A stretch of DNA of 64,000 nt from Natronococcus sp. A-GB1 (GTDB lineage: Archaea; Halobacteriota; Halobacteria; Halobacteriales; Natrialbaceae), in contig NZ_JARUKW010000017.1 of assembly GCF_029688845.1 (NCBI RefSeq), forward strand, positions 1-64,000. The letters run 5' to 3'. Below are positions 18,468-27,900 of this stretch, piece by piece. Each line of letters opens with the position of its first letter. Position 1 is the stretch's first letter. The notes beneath the pieces were generated by a model. The model was given only the letters and a program-made list of their open reading frames with translations, made no database searches and was not told where the DNA came from. The position numbers and the translations under genes were made by a program.

Positions 18468-19268
18468 CTACCGGTTCCAGGCCGCCTCGTCGGGGTCGAC
18501 CAGCCGCTCGCCGCGCTCGAGGTCGGCGATACGCTCGAGTTCGTCGTCGGTCAGCTCGAGCTCGAGGGCGGAATAGTTCTCCCGGATGTGGTCGCCGGTT
18601 CCCTTCGGGATCGGGACGACCCCTTCCCGCCCGTAGTGCCAGGCCAGCGCAACCTGGATGGGCGTCGCGTCGTGGGCGTCGGCGATCTCCTGCAGTTCGT
18701 CGATCTCGTTCACCTCGGCCTTCGCGATGGGACAGTACGCGACCGTCGTCACGTCCCGCTCGCGCGCGAAAGAGACGATGTCGTCCTGCTGGAGCCGCGG
18801 ATGGAGTTCGACCTGGTTGGCGAGGACGGGCGCCTCGAGGATCTCGATCGCCTCCTCGAGCAGCTCGGTCGTGAAGTTGCTGACGCCGACGTGGTCGGTC
18901 CAGCCGCGGTCGCGAACCTCGTCGAACGCCGGCAGCGTCTCCTCGGGGTCGTACGCGCTCGTCGGCCAGTGGACGTACAGCAGGTCGACCGACTCGACGC
19001 CCAATCGCTCGAGGCTCTCCTCGGCCGTCTCGAGCACGTCCTCGCGGGCGAGGTTCGAGGGGTGGACCTTCGTCGCCAGAAACACCTCGTCGCGGTCGAC
19101 GTCGCTCTCCTCGAGCGCCCGCCCGACAGCGGCCTCGTTGTCGTACATCTGTGCCGTATCGATGTGGCGATAGCCGGCCTCGAGTGCGGTCAAAACGGCT
19201 TCGGTGCAGGACTCGCCCTCGTGGCCCGAGGTGCCCAGGCCGGGCTGTGGGATCTCCGTCGGTGGCAT
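18468..19268 (-). CDS. Aldo/keto reductase
   Basis: 266 aa (beta/alpha)8 barrel. Catalytic tetrad visible: Asp in YRHIDTAQMYDNE, the Tyr of the same segment, Lys in VFLATKVHPSN, and His in LLYVHWP. NADPH is bound by the late IPKGTGDHIREN segment. These reduce aldehydes or ketones, probably of sugars or lipid breakdown products. Length is normal. A paralogue lies at 38519-39346. Confidence 0.9.
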   Translation of the reverse strand: MPPTEIPQPGLGTSGHEGESCTEAVLTALEAGYRHIDTAQMYDNEAAVGRALEESDVDRDEVFLATKVHPSNLAREDVLETAEESLERLGVESVDLLYVHWPTSAYDPEETLPAFDEVRDRGWTDHVGVSNFTTELLEEAIEILEAPVLANQVELHPRLQQDDIVSFARERDVTTVAYCPIAKAEVNEIDELQEIADAHDATPIQVALAWHYGREGVVPIPKGTGDHIRENYSALELELTDDELERIADLERGERLVDPDEAAWNR

Positions 19269-19369
19269 GGGGAGTGCTACGCCGACACGTCACTCGGGGG
19301 TGCGGAAAGCGGCAAGGCGTGACTGTCCGACGGCGACGTCGCGCTCGAGCTACGGAGCCGAACCGCGAC

Positions 19370-19900
19370 TCAGGGCACTTTGATGTAGCCGTACCCCTCC
19401 GCCTGGAGTTTCGCGATCTCGCCGACAGAGGCGGGAACGATCGTCGCTGCCTCGAGCAGTTCCGACTCGTCGATCCCGAACCCCTCGAGGGAGTTCGCAC
19501 AGCCTTTGAACGTGACGCCGTCGTCGGCGAGCGAGCTGATCCGCTCGGCGTGGTCGGTCTCGTCTGCGACGTAGATCGTGATCGCCGGCCCGTTTACGAC
19601 GAACTCGACCGCGTCGGTGTCGGTCGTCTCGTCAGCCAGCAGGTTCTCCAGGTTGGTCAGCGCCCGGTCGTGGTCCCCCTCGTCGCCGCTGGTCAGGTGG
19701 AGGATCGTCCTGATAGGTGGCTCCTCGTCGTCCGTGGCGGGTTCCTCGGACTCGTCCGGAGTCTGCTCTCCGTCGCTCTCCGTCTCGGTCGGCTCGGCGT
19801 CGTCTTCGTCGTCTCCGCCCGCGCGTCCGACCGCGTAGCCGCCGGCCGTTCCGACCGCGACCACCGATCCGGTTCCCGCGAGGTAGCGTCGTCGGTTCAC
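19370..19900 (-). CDS. Exported DsrE-family protein
   Basis: 176 aa from GTG at 19900 (VNRRRYLAG), giving an N-terminal Arg-rich signal with a hydrophobic core that may be a Tat signal, then an acidic linker (residues 30-62). The remaining 115 residues are a DsrE/YchN-like fold: TILHLTSGDE..., LTNLENLLAD, VEFVVNGPAI, a conserved-type Cys in VTFKGCANSL, and EIAKLQAEGYGYIKVP at the end. Family members handle sulfur or act as small periplasmic proteins; no substrate can be stated. Confidence 0.75.
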   Translation of the reverse strand: MNRRRYLAGTGSVVAVGTAGGYAVGRAGGDDEDDAEPTETESDGEQTPDESEEPATDDEEPPIRTILHLTSGDEGDHDRALTNLENLLADETTDTDAVEFVVNGPAITIYVADETDHAERISSLADDGVTFKGCANSLEGFGIDESELLEAATIVPASVGEIAKLQAEGYGYIKVP

Positions 19901-19983
19901 ACTCGAGGATACTCGCGAGGTGATAAAAACATTGCAGCCGAGAGTCACTCGAAGAGACACGTACGGAGGACCGCTCGAGAACG

Positions 19984-21546
19984 CTACCGGTCGACGAACC
20001 AGTCGGCGAAGCTCCCCTCGAGCAGCGTCTCGGACTGGTTCTCGACGTAGCGCTGTTGCATCGATTCGATCGCCGCCTCGAGGTCGGCGCCGTCGTCGAC
20101 GGCCTCCCGGACCCGGTCGTGTTTCCAGCGGGCGGGGGTCATCTTCTGGCGAACCCGCCGACGGAGCGGGTAGAGGTACTTCGCGGCCTCCTCCTCGGTG
20201 AGCCCGCGGTTCGTGAGCCCGTCCTCGGCGTGGGCCAACAGGTCCTCGTAGAGCTCGAGCCGGTCGGTGGTTTCCCGTCCGTCGTTGGTGATCCAGGTCA
20301 GTTCGGCGTCGAACCCCTCGCGCATCGCGGCGTAAAAGTTCTCGCGGGCGACCTCCCAGTCGAGTTCGACGATCGGATGCTCGAGGCGAGTCAGGCTCTC
20401 GAGCAGGCCGGCGAAGGCCGCGAGGAAGGCGATCGAATCTCTGACTGTGGGCTGGGCGGCGACGGGGCGGAACTCGATGCGGGCGTTGGCGGCCGAGCGG
20501 GTCGGCCCGCCGAACACCGGGCGGACCCACCGCCAGTAGGTGCCGTGCTTGCGCCGGAAGTGCGAGAAGCTGTCGTCGAAGCGCTCGCCGTCGTCGACGG
20601 GCATCGGGACGATGGTGTCGTCAGCGGCGATTCGATCGATCGCCTCGTCGACGCTCCCGAGATCCTTCGGGAACCGAACCTTCCCCTCGCCCGTCGAGGG
20701 GTCGTTGAGCACCGTCTCGAAGACGCTGATCCGGTGTTCCATCCAGGCATCTTCGAGGACGTCCTCGGCCGACGCCGACTCGTCGTACAGATCCGGCGGG
20801 AAGAAGGGCGAGTTGACGCCGAGCGCGAGCAGCGGGCCGGCGACGCGAAGCGCGTAGTTGAAGTACAGCGGCAGGTCGGGCGCGTGGGCGACCTGGTAGT
20901 GGGGCTGGATCGAGGTGATCAGGCTCTCGGGCATGACGGTGTCGGCCTGCAGGGAGACGTGGGGCGCCTCGATGCGCATTCCCGCGGTGTCGGCCCCGCT
21001 CGTGTTCGCCATCGCGTGGTAGCGTCCCGAGTCGCTCATGTTCGTCGCGACGCGGATCGTCCGTTCGGTCCCGTCCTCGGCCGTGATCGTCTGCTCGATG
21101 CTGTCGGTGAGGTAGGTCGCCGCGTCCTCGCCCTCTGGCGGGATCGTCCACAGCGAGTCGCTCACCAGTCGCATCCCCTCGGATCGGGTCACCCGCAGCG
21201 CGGTCTGGAGCCGGGCCTTGATTTCGGACTCCTGGGCGACCAGCCCGTACGTGCTCAGCGGCTGGGGGCTGGTCGTCATCTCGGCGTTGTGCAAGCCGAG
21301 CTCCTTCTCGAAGCCGATCAGCTCGAGCAGCCGTCGCGGCACTCGGCGAAGCGTGCAGTCGTCGGATTTGGCGGCGTAGAACTCGTACTCGAAGCCGACG
21401 ATCGCCTGCGGGTTGTCAAAGACACCCTCCTCGACGGCCTCCTTGATCACCTCGGCGTCGGCCTCGGCCCGGTCGCGAAACTCGTCGGCGTCGACGGACA
21501 GCACGTCCGCGACCCGCCCCGCGAGCTCCGCCTCTCCTGATGACAT
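19984..21546 (-). CDS. GCS2-like glutamate-cysteine ligase family protein
   Basis: 520 aa. The carboxylate-amine ligase fold is suggested by IVGFEYEFYA (the ExE metal/ATP motif near residue 52), SDSLWTIPPEG, a central GMRIEAPHVSLQ segment, and NARIEFRPVAAQPTVRDSIAFLAAF, close to the TxExRPxDxQPTVxDAVALA segment of GCS2/YbdK enzymes. Haloarchaea use gamma-glutamylcysteine as main thiol, and a ligase of this fold makes it, but this protein is longer than the known haloarchaeal GshA I recall (about 357 aa), so it may be a paralogue with a different amine substrate. Confidence 0.55.
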   Translation of the reverse strand: MSSGEAELAGRVADVLSVDADEFRDRAEADAEVIKEAVEEGVFDNPQAIVGFEYEFYAAKSDDCTLRRVPRRLLELIGFEKELGLHNAEMTTSPQPLSTYGLVAQESEIKARLQTALRVTRSEGMRLVSDSLWTIPPEGEDAATYLTDSIEQTITAEDGTERTIRVATNMSDSGRYHAMANTSGADTAGMRIEAPHVSLQADTVMPESLITSIQPHYQVAHAPDLPLYFNYALRVAGPLLALGVNSPFFPPDLYDESASAEDVLEDAWMEHRISVFETVLNDPSTGEGKVRFPKDLGSVDEAIDRIAADDTIVPMPVDDGERFDDSFSHFRRKHGTYWRWVRPVFGGPTRSAANARIEFRPVAAQPTVRDSIAFLAAFAGLLESLTRLEHPIVELDWEVARENFYAAMREGFDAELTWITNDGRETTDRLELYEDLLAHAEDGLTNRGLTEEEAAKYLYPLRRRVRQKMTPARWKHDRVREAVDDGADLEAAIESMQQRYVENQSETLLEGSFADWFVDR

Positions 21547-21642
21547 ACACCCCTGTCCGAGCCCGACTGTCTTGAAAGCACGCTCTCGAGGATCGCCCCG
21601 TCTCCGAACGGTTTTACACCCGCCGACGGCTACACGCTACCG

Positions 21643-23406
21643 ATGGAGTTCGCCACGTTCGCCGACCGAGCCGCCGCGATCGAAGCCGAGTCCGCGGACC
21701 TCGAGATCGTCGCCCGCGTCGCGACCCTGCTCGAGGACGCGGCCGACGGCGACGGCTCGCGGACCGTCGAGATTGTCGCCCGCTACGTCCAGGGACGGAT
21801 CTTCCCGGCCTGGACCTCGAGAACGCTCGATATCGGACCCAGCGCCTGCGACGAGGCGATCGCTCGCGCAGCCGGGACGAACGTCTCCCCCGACGACGTC
21901 GAGGATCGGCTCGCCGAGGTCGGCGAGATCGGCGACGTAGCGGCGAGCTACGACTTCGGCGGCCAGCGGGGGCTGGGCGCCTTCGGGAACGGCGGTAGCG
22001 GCGACGACACAAACGGTGGCAGTGACCTCACGGTCCTGGAAGTCGACGAGACCCTGCGCGACCTCGCGGCCGCGGAGGGGTCGGGCAGCCAGGACCGAAA
22101 GGTCGACCTGCTGTTCGGTCTGTTCAACCGGTGCTCGAGCGACGAGGCTCGGTACCTCGCCCGCCTCGTGCTCTCGGAGATGCGCATCGGCGTCGGCGAG
22201 GGAACGGTCAGGGACGCGATCGGTGAGGCGTTCGACGTCCCCGTCGAGGACGTCGAGCGCGCGCTGCAGGTCTCGAACGACTACGGCGAGGTCGCTCGCG
22301 TCGCCCTCGAGGATGGCTCCGAGGGCCTCGAGGCGATGACCCTCGAGGTCGGCCGCCCGGTCCAGGCGATGCTCGCCCAGGCTGGCACCGTCACGGAGGC
22401 GCTCGAGGATTGGGACGAAGCCGGCGTCGAATGGAAGTACGACGGTGCTAGGGTGCAACTGCACCACGATCCGGCCGGCGTGGCGGTCGACGACGCGGAC
22501 GCGACTTCCCCGAACGGACCGGTGGGCGAAACGCGGGCCTTCTCGAGGAACATGGAGGATGTCACCGACGCCCTCCCCGAGGTCGTCGAGTTCGCCGACG
22601 ACCACCTCGAGGAGCCGGTCATTCTCGACGGCGAGGTCGTCGCCATCGACGACGACGGCACCCCGCTGCCGTTCCAGGAGGTACTCAAGCGCTTCCGGCG
22701 CAAACACGACGTCGCGAAAGCTCGCGAGGACGTCTCCGTTCGGTCCGTCTTCTTCGACTGTCTCCACGCCGACGGCGAGGATCTGCTCGAGGAGCCCCTG
22801 ACGACCCGCCACGACCGCCTCGAGGCCGTCCTCCGCGAGGAGCCCGGCCAAGAGCCCGACGAGGTCGAGGGGCTCTCACTGCTGTGGCACACCGACGACC
22901 CCGACGAGATCGAACGGATCGATACCGACGCGCTCGAGGCGGGTCACGAGGGGATCATGCTCAAGAACCTCGAGTCGACGTACTCGCCGGGGCGTCGCGG
23001 GAAGCACTGGCGCAAGCGGAAACCCGACGTCGAAACGCTGGATTGTGTCGTCACGGGCGCGGAGTGGGGCGAGGGACGGCGGGCGACGTTCCTGGGCACG
23101 TTCGAGCTGTCGGTGCGAGACGGTGACGCGCTCGAGACGGTCGGAAAGGTCGCGACCGGGATCACCGACGAGAAGCTCGCGGAGCTGACCGAACTGCTCG
23201 AGCCCCATATCGCGAGCGAGGACGGCCAGACGGTCGAGCTCGAGCCCGCGGTCGTCTTCGAGGTCGGCTACGAGGAGATCCAGACCTCGCCGACGTACTC
23301 GTCGGGCTACGCCCTGCGATTCCCGCGGTTCGTCGGCGTGCGCTCGGACAAAGATCCCGGCGACGCAGACAGCGTGGGACGGCTCGAGCGGCTTCGCGAT
23401 CGGTAA
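21643..23406 (+). CDS. lig: ATP-dependent DNA ligase
   Basis: 587 aa. The catalytic Lys lies in motif I, EWKYDGARVQ (about residues 264-273). Motifs III (VILDGEVVAID), IV (EGIMLKNLES) and V (GKHWRKRKPD) follow, then an OB domain. The N-terminal 230 residues are the DNA-binding domain typical of archaeal/eukaryal ligases (LARLVLSEMRIGVGEGTVRDAI). It seals nicks at Okazaki junctions and in repair. Diverges from the GCS2-like gene, with the promoter in the 96-base gap. Confidence 0.95.
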   Translation: MEFATFADRAAAIEAESADLEIVARVATLLEDAADGDGSRTVEIVARYVQGRIFPAWTSRTLDIGPSACDEAIARAAGTNVSPDDVEDRLAEVGEIGDVAASYDFGGQRGLGAFGNGGSGDDTNGGSDLTVLEVDETLRDLAAAEGSGSQDRKVDLLFGLFNRCSSDEARYLARLVLSEMRIGVGEGTVRDAIGEAFDVPVEDVERALQVSNDYGEVARVALEDGSEGLEAMTLEVGRPVQAMLAQAGTVTEALEDWDEAGVEWKYDGARVQLHHDPAGVAVDDADATSPNGPVGETRAFSRNMEDVTDALPEVVEFADDHLEEPVILDGEVVAIDDDGTPLPFQEVLKRFRRKHDVAKAREDVSVRSVFFDCLHADGEDLLEEPLTTRHDRLEAVLREEPGQEPDEVEGLSLLWHTDDPDEIERIDTDALEAGHEGIMLKNLESTYSPGRRGKHWRKRKPDVETLDCVVTGAEWGEGRRATFLGTFELSVRDGDALETVGKVATGITDEKLAELTELLEPHIASEDGQTVELEPAVVFEVGYEEIQTSPTYSSGYALRFPRFVGVRSDKDPGDADSVGRLERLRDR

Positions 23407-23451
23407 GCGGGAGATGGCTCGGTTCAGAAGGACGGATTTGCGAGAAGCGAC

Positions 23452-24120
23452 TTATCCGAAGTTCTCGATCAGCGCCTCGTCGGAATCGCCGCCCGCGTCG
23501 TCGATCGTCTCGGCGACGAAGGTAACGAAGTCGTGGAAACCGAAGGCGTAGAGCTGTCCCTCCTCGAGGTGGGCTTCGATCGCCTCGCGCAGGCGCTCCT
23601 CGTCGTCCTCGTCGACGAAGACGACCGCCGCGCCGGCGTCCTCGAGGGCCTCGAGGCGGTCGACGTGGGCCGGTTCGTCGTCCTGATAGACCACGACGGC
23701 ATCGTGGCCCGCGTCGTGGGCGGCCTCGGCGATCGAGACCGCGGGACCGACGCCGGGGCCGCCCGCGACGGCGACGATATCTCGGTCCTGTTCGTAGGTG
23801 ATCTCGCCGAAGGGCCCCTCGACGTGGACGACCGCGCCGGGCTCGAGGTCGGCGAGCCACGGCGAGAGGTCGCCGTCGGGGTCGACGCCGACGGTGAGTT
23901 CGAACGTGTCCTCGACCGAGGCCGACGAGAGCGTGTAGTGACGCGCGACGACGTCGTCCTCGTCGTGGTCCGCCTGCTGGTCGTCGGCTCCCGGCACGGC
24001 CCGGAGCAACACGAACTGCCCCGGGAGCGCGTCGAACCCGTCGGGAGTCTCGAGTTCGAGCGCGACGGTTTCGGGGCCGACCTCGCGTACGGCGTCGACG
24101 GCGACTGGCGTCCCGTTCAT
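23452..24120 (-). CDS. FAD-binding ferredoxin--NAD(P)+ reductase-like oxidoreductase
   Basis: 222 aa, short FNR superfamily member. RHYTLSSASVED is the flavin-binding RxYSxxS motif, VHVEGPFGEI precedes the pyridine nucleotide domain, and VAGGPGVGPAVSIAE is the NAD(P) loop; the chain ends IENFG, an aromatic-terminated tail as in FNRs. No 2Fe-2S domain is attached. Lying just upstream and divergent from korA, it could move electrons between NAD(P)H and the reduced ferredoxin made by KorAB (inference). Confidence 0.8.
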   Translation of the reverse strand: MNGTPVAVDAVREVGPETVALELETPDGFDALPGQFVLLRAVPGADDQQADHDEDDVVARHYTLSSASVEDTFELTVGVDPDGDLSPWLADLEPGAVVHVEGPFGEITYEQDRDIVAVAGGPGVGPAVSIAEAAHDAGHDAVVVYQDDEPAHVDRLEALEDAGAAVVFVDEDDEERLREAIEAHLEEGQLYAFGFHDFVTFVAETIDDAGGDSDEALIENFG

Positions 24121-24268
24121 ATCTCACCAGTTCGGGAGGAGCGTGAAAAGCAGTTCCGTTCAGGCCGAAACGAGCGGAGGCGACTCACTGATATACTCAC
24201 GCCCGAGTAAGCCTCCGTGGGGGCTTTCAGAAGCCTTTTCATTTACTGGGAGCAAGGTTCTTCATAAC

Positions 24269-26026
24269 ATGGCAGCGGACCTCAACTGGGCGATCGGAGG
24301 CGAGGCTGGCGACGGCATCGACTCCACGGGTAAAATCTTCGCTCAAGCGCTCTCGCGTGCCGGGCGACACGTATTCACCTCGAAGGACTTCGCGTCTCGG
24401 ATCCGTGGCGGCTACACGGCCTACAAGATCCGAACGTCCGTCGACGAGGTCCAGAGCGTCGTCGACCGACTCGACATCCTCGTCGCGCTTACACAGCGAA
24501 CGATCGACGAGAATCTGGACGAACTCCACGACGGCAGCGCGATCATCTACGACGGCGAACGATCCTGGGACGCCGAAATTCCCGAGGAGATGAGGGGGAT
24601 CGACGTCCCGCTGAAGTCGCTGGCCGAGGACGCCGGCGGCGCGATCATGCGCAACATCGTCGCGCTCGGCGCCGCCTGCGAGATCACCGGCTTCGACGTC
24701 GAGTACTTAGACGAGTCCCTCGAGAAGCGCTTCGGCGGCAAGGGGACCCAGATCGTCGAGAACAACAAGGAGGCGGCCCGCCTGGGCCAGGAGTACGTCC
24801 AGGACAACTACGACGTCGATGACCTCGGCTACGACATGGAGACGACCGACGAGGACTACGTCCTGCTCAACGGCAACGAGGCGATCGGCATGGGTGCGAT
24901 CGCCGCGGGCTGCCGGTTCTACGCGGGGTATCCGATCACGCCCGCGACCTCGATCATGGAGTACCTGACGGGCCGACTCGAGGAGTATGGCGGTCACGTC
25001 GTTCAGGCCGAAGACGAGCTCTCCGCGATCAACATGACGCTCGGCGCCGCCCGAGCGGGTGCGCGATCGATGACTGCGACCTCCGGCGCCGGAATCGACC
25101 TGATGACCGAGACGTTCGGCCTGGTCGCGACCAGCGAGACGCCGATGGTCATCTGCGACGTCATGCGATCGGGTCCCTCGACGGGGATGCCGACCAAACA
25201 GGAGCAGGGCGATCTGAACATGGCCCTATACGGCGGCCACGGCGAGATTCCGCGCTTCGTCGTCGCGCCCACCTCGATCACGGAGTGTTTCTGGAAGACC
25301 GTCGAGGCGTTCAACCTCGCCGAGAAGTACAACACGCCCGTGTTCCTCGTCTCCGACCTGGCGATGTCGGTCACCGAACAGACGTTCCCGCCCGAGGCGT
25401 TCGACATGGACGCCGTCGAGATCGACCGCGGCAAGCTCGTCGACGACGAGGAGGTCCAGGAGTGGCTCGACAGCCAGGGCCGCTTCCGTGCCCACGCCGC
25501 GACCGAGGACGGCGTCAGCCCGCGATCGATCCCCGGCACGACCGACGGCGCCCACATGAGCACGGGGCTCGAGCACGACGAACTCGGGCGCCGAACCGAG
25601 GAAACCGAGGTTCGCGTTCAGCAGGTCGACAAGCGAAACCGAAAGGTCGAGACCGCGAAGAACGAGGAGGAGTGGGACTACCGCGAGTTCGGGAACGAGG
25701 ACGCGGAGAATCTCGTCATCTCCTGGGGGTCGAACGAGGGTGCGCTGGTCGAAGCCCTCGAGTACCTCGAGGACGAAGACGTCGACGTCCGCGTCATCTC
25801 GGTGCCGTACATCTTCCCGCGACCCGACCTCGAAGACGAGATCGAGGCCGCCGAGGAGACGATCGTCGTCGAGTGTAACGCGACGGGACAGTTCGCGGAC
25901 GTGATCGAACACGACGCCCTCACCCGCGTGAAACGCATCAACAAGTACACCGGCGTCCGATTCAAGGCGGACGAGCTGGCTGAAGAGATTACGACCAAAC
26001 TCACCGAGGAGGTGCCCGCACAATGA
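24269..26026 (+). CDS. korA: 2-oxoacid:ferredoxin oxidoreductase, fused gamma-alpha subunit
   Basis: 585 aa starting at MAADLNWAIGGEAGDG; an upstream Met in frame lies before a clear promoter. Residues 1-190 are the gamma domain (GGEAGDGIDSTGKIFAQAL, SRIRGGYTAYKIR). From about 205 the alpha domain begins (NGNEAIGMGAIAAGCRFYAGYPITPATSIME). It works with KorB to convert a 2-oxoacid and CoA to acyl-CoA, CO2 and reduced ferredoxin. Its last codons overlap the korB ATG as ATGA. The 2-oxoglutarate versus pyruvate assignment is by gene order and beta-subunit start, not by a diagnostic residue. Confidence 0.9.
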   Translation: MAADLNWAIGGEAGDGIDSTGKIFAQALSRAGRHVFTSKDFASRIRGGYTAYKIRTSVDEVQSVVDRLDILVALTQRTIDENLDELHDGSAIIYDGERSWDAEIPEEMRGIDVPLKSLAEDAGGAIMRNIVALGAACEITGFDVEYLDESLEKRFGGKGTQIVENNKEAARLGQEYVQDNYDVDDLGYDMETTDEDYVLLNGNEAIGMGAIAAGCRFYAGYPITPATSIMEYLTGRLEEYGGHVVQAEDELSAINMTLGAARAGARSMTATSGAGIDLMTETFGLVATSETPMVICDVMRSGPSTGMPTKQEQGDLNMALYGGHGEIPRFVVAPTSITECFWKTVEAFNLAEKYNTPVFLVSDLAMSVTEQTFPPEAFDMDAVEIDRGKLVDDEEVQEWLDSQGRFRAHAATEDGVSPRSIPGTTDGAHMSTGLEHDELGRRTEETEVRVQQVDKRNRKVETAKNEEEWDYREFGNEDAENLVISWGSNEGALVEALEYLEDEDVDVRVISVPYIFPRPDLEDEIEAAEETIVVECNATGQFADVIEHDALTRVKRINKYTGVRFKADELAEEITTKLTEEVPAQ

Positions 26027-26889
26027 GCTCCGACGTTAGATTCACAGACTTCAAGTCCGACAAGCAGCCGACCTGGTGTCCCGGATGCGGCGACTTCGGG
26101 ACGATGAACGGCATGATGAAAGCCCTCGCCGAGACCGGCAACGACCCCGACAACACGTTCGTCGTCGCCGGGATCGGCTGTTCCGGCAAGATCGGGACCT
26201 ACATGCACAGCTACGCCCTCCACGGCGTCCACGGCCGTGCGCTTCCGGTCGGTCAGGGGGTCAAGATGTCCCGACCCGACATCGAAGTGATGGTCGCCGG
26301 CGGGGACGGCGACGGCTACTCGATCGGTGCCGGCCACTTCGTCCACGCCGTCCGCCGGAACGTCGACATGACCTACGTCGTCATGGACAACCGCATCTAC
26401 GGGCTCACGAAGGGCCAGGCCTCGCCGACCTCGCGGTCGGACTTCGAGACCTCGACGACCCCCGAAGGTCCCAAACAGCCGCCGGTCAACCCGCTCGCGC
26501 TCGCGCTGGCCTCCGGCGCCTCCTTTATCGCGCAGTCCTTTGCCTCCGACGCCCTGCGCCACCAGGAGATCGTCCAGAAGGCGATCGAACACGACGGCTT
26601 CGGCTTCGTCAACGTCTTCAGCCCCTGCGTGACGTTCAACGACGTCGACACCTACGACTACTTCCGCGACTCGCTGGTGGACCTCCAGGAAGAGGAGGAC
26701 CACGATCCGAACGATTACGAGGCCGCGAAGGAAGTCATCCTCGACAGCGAGAAGGAGTACCAGGGCGTGATGTACCAGGCCGAGAACTCGGTGCCGTACA
26801 ACGAACAACACGGCGTCACCGAGGACATGTCCGAGATTCCCGACGGCGCCCCCGAGGATGCGATGGATCTCGTCCGCGAGTTCTACTGA
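26023..26889 (+). CDS. korB: 2-oxoacid:ferredoxin oxidoreductase beta subunit
   Basis: 288 aa thiamine diphosphate-binding subunit. TWCPGCGDFG near residue 20 and IGCSGKIGTYM near 48 give the cysteines for the Fe-S cluster; GGDGDGYSIGAGHF and the following MDNRIYGLTKGQ form the GDG...N motif that holds Mg and TPP. Typical length for KorB. Overlaps korA by four bases, so subunits are made together. The C-terminal 80 residues are acidic, as usual in halophiles. Confidence 0.93.
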   Translation: MSSDVRFTDFKSDKQPTWCPGCGDFGTMNGMMKALAETGNDPDNTFVVAGIGCSGKIGTYMHSYALHGVHGRALPVGQGVKMSRPDIEVMVAGGDGDGYSIGAGHFVHAVRRNVDMTYVVMDNRIYGLTKGQASPTSRSDFETSTTPEGPKQPPVNPLALALASGASFIAQSFASDALRHQEIVQKAIEHDGFGFVNVFSPCVTFNDVDTYDYFRDSLVDLQEEEDHDPNDYEAAKEVILDSEKEYQGVMYQAENSVPYNEQHGVTEDMSEIPDGAPEDAMDLVREFY

Positions 26890-27069
26890 CGGCCGCGGTT
26901 TCGACGACGATCTTTCGACGACAGCTGCCCCACGAGCGACGTGTCCCGAGCGTTTCGTTGGTGCTCGGGTCGCTGTCGAACTCGAGACATCGACCGATCA
27001 CCAAATAAACGACAGGGCCCGTGGGACGCTACCCCACGTTCATAGGGGTTGCTGCCGTACTCCCCTTCG

Positions 27070-27900
27070 ATGTACGGGGAAATTCTCGTCGCAACGGACG
27101 GCAGCGATATCGCGACGACCGCAGCCGACCGCGGACTTGAGATCGCCGATCGGCTCGAGGCGACCGTTCACGTCGTCTCGGTCGTCGACCGGGCGGACGC
27201 CGACGACGAGTCGGCCCACGAACGCCACCGGGAGTACGTCGAGCGCGTCGAACGCGACTGTCACGACCGGGGTCTCACCGTCGAGACGAGCGTTCGCTCC
27301 GGTCGGCCCAGCCGGGAGCTGCTCGCGTACGCCGACGAGTACGACGTCGAGCTGATCGTCATGGGTACTCACGGACGAACGGGTCTGGCGCGCTGGCTCA
27401 TGGGCAGCGTCGCGATCGCGGTCGTTCGCGAGGCGCGGTGTCCGGTGCTCACCGTCAACGCGAACGTCGCGGACCCGCCTCGGAAGATCGACGACGTACT
27501 CATCGCGACCGACGGCCGACCGGGAGTGGAGGCGGCCGTCGATCGAGGGCTCGAACTCGCGGCGGCCTACGGCTCGCGCGTCCACGCGCTGTCCGTCGTC
27601 AACGACGTGCACTCGCACACGAGCATCGTTCTCGAGGCCCTCGAGGAGGTCGGCGAACGTTCGACGAGCGCGATCGCCGACCGCGCGAGCGAGCGCGGCC
27701 TCGAGACCGAGCGCGCGATCGAACGGGGCGTTCCCAATCGGGAGATCGTCGCCTACGCCGACGAGCGCGACGTCGACCTCGTCGTCGTGGGAACGGAGAG
27801 TCGCTCGGGACTCGATCGCGTCGTCGCCGGGAGCGTCTCCCAACGGGTGATCGGCACTGCATCGGTTCCGGTGCTGTCGGTCCGGACCATCGACCGATAG
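27070..27900 (+). CDS. Universal stress protein, two tandem UspA domains
   Basis: 276 aa from MYGEILVATDGSDIA. Each half is a full UspA domain: residues 1-140 with VMGTHGRTGLARWLMGSVAIAVVREARCPVLTV, and 143-276 with VVGTESRSGLDRVVAGSVSQRVIGTASVPVLSV. Both carry the G-2x-G-9x-G-(S/T) ATP-binding pattern, so both halves may bind nucleotide. Single gene with its own promoter (CAAATAAAC near 27001). Function in stress survival is inferred from family. Confidence 0.9.
   Translation: MYGEILVATDGSDIATTAADRGLEIADRLEATVHVVSVVDRADADDESAHERHREYVERVERDCHDRGLTVETSVRSGRPSRELLAYADEYDVELIVMGTHGRTGLARWLMGSVAIAVVREARCPVLTVNANVADPPRKIDDVLIATDGRPGVEAAVDRGLELAAAYGSRVHALSVVNDVHSHTSIVLEALEEVGERSTSAIADRASERGLETERAIERGVPNREIVAYADERDVDLVVVGTESRSGLDRVVAGSVSQRVIGTASVPVLSVRTIDR

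Noticed and set aside
19901-20530. N-terminal extension of the DsrE gene on the minus strand
   Set aside because: Arg/Pro-rich, antiparallel shadow of the GCS2-like gene; GTG at 19900 with a signal peptide is a better start.
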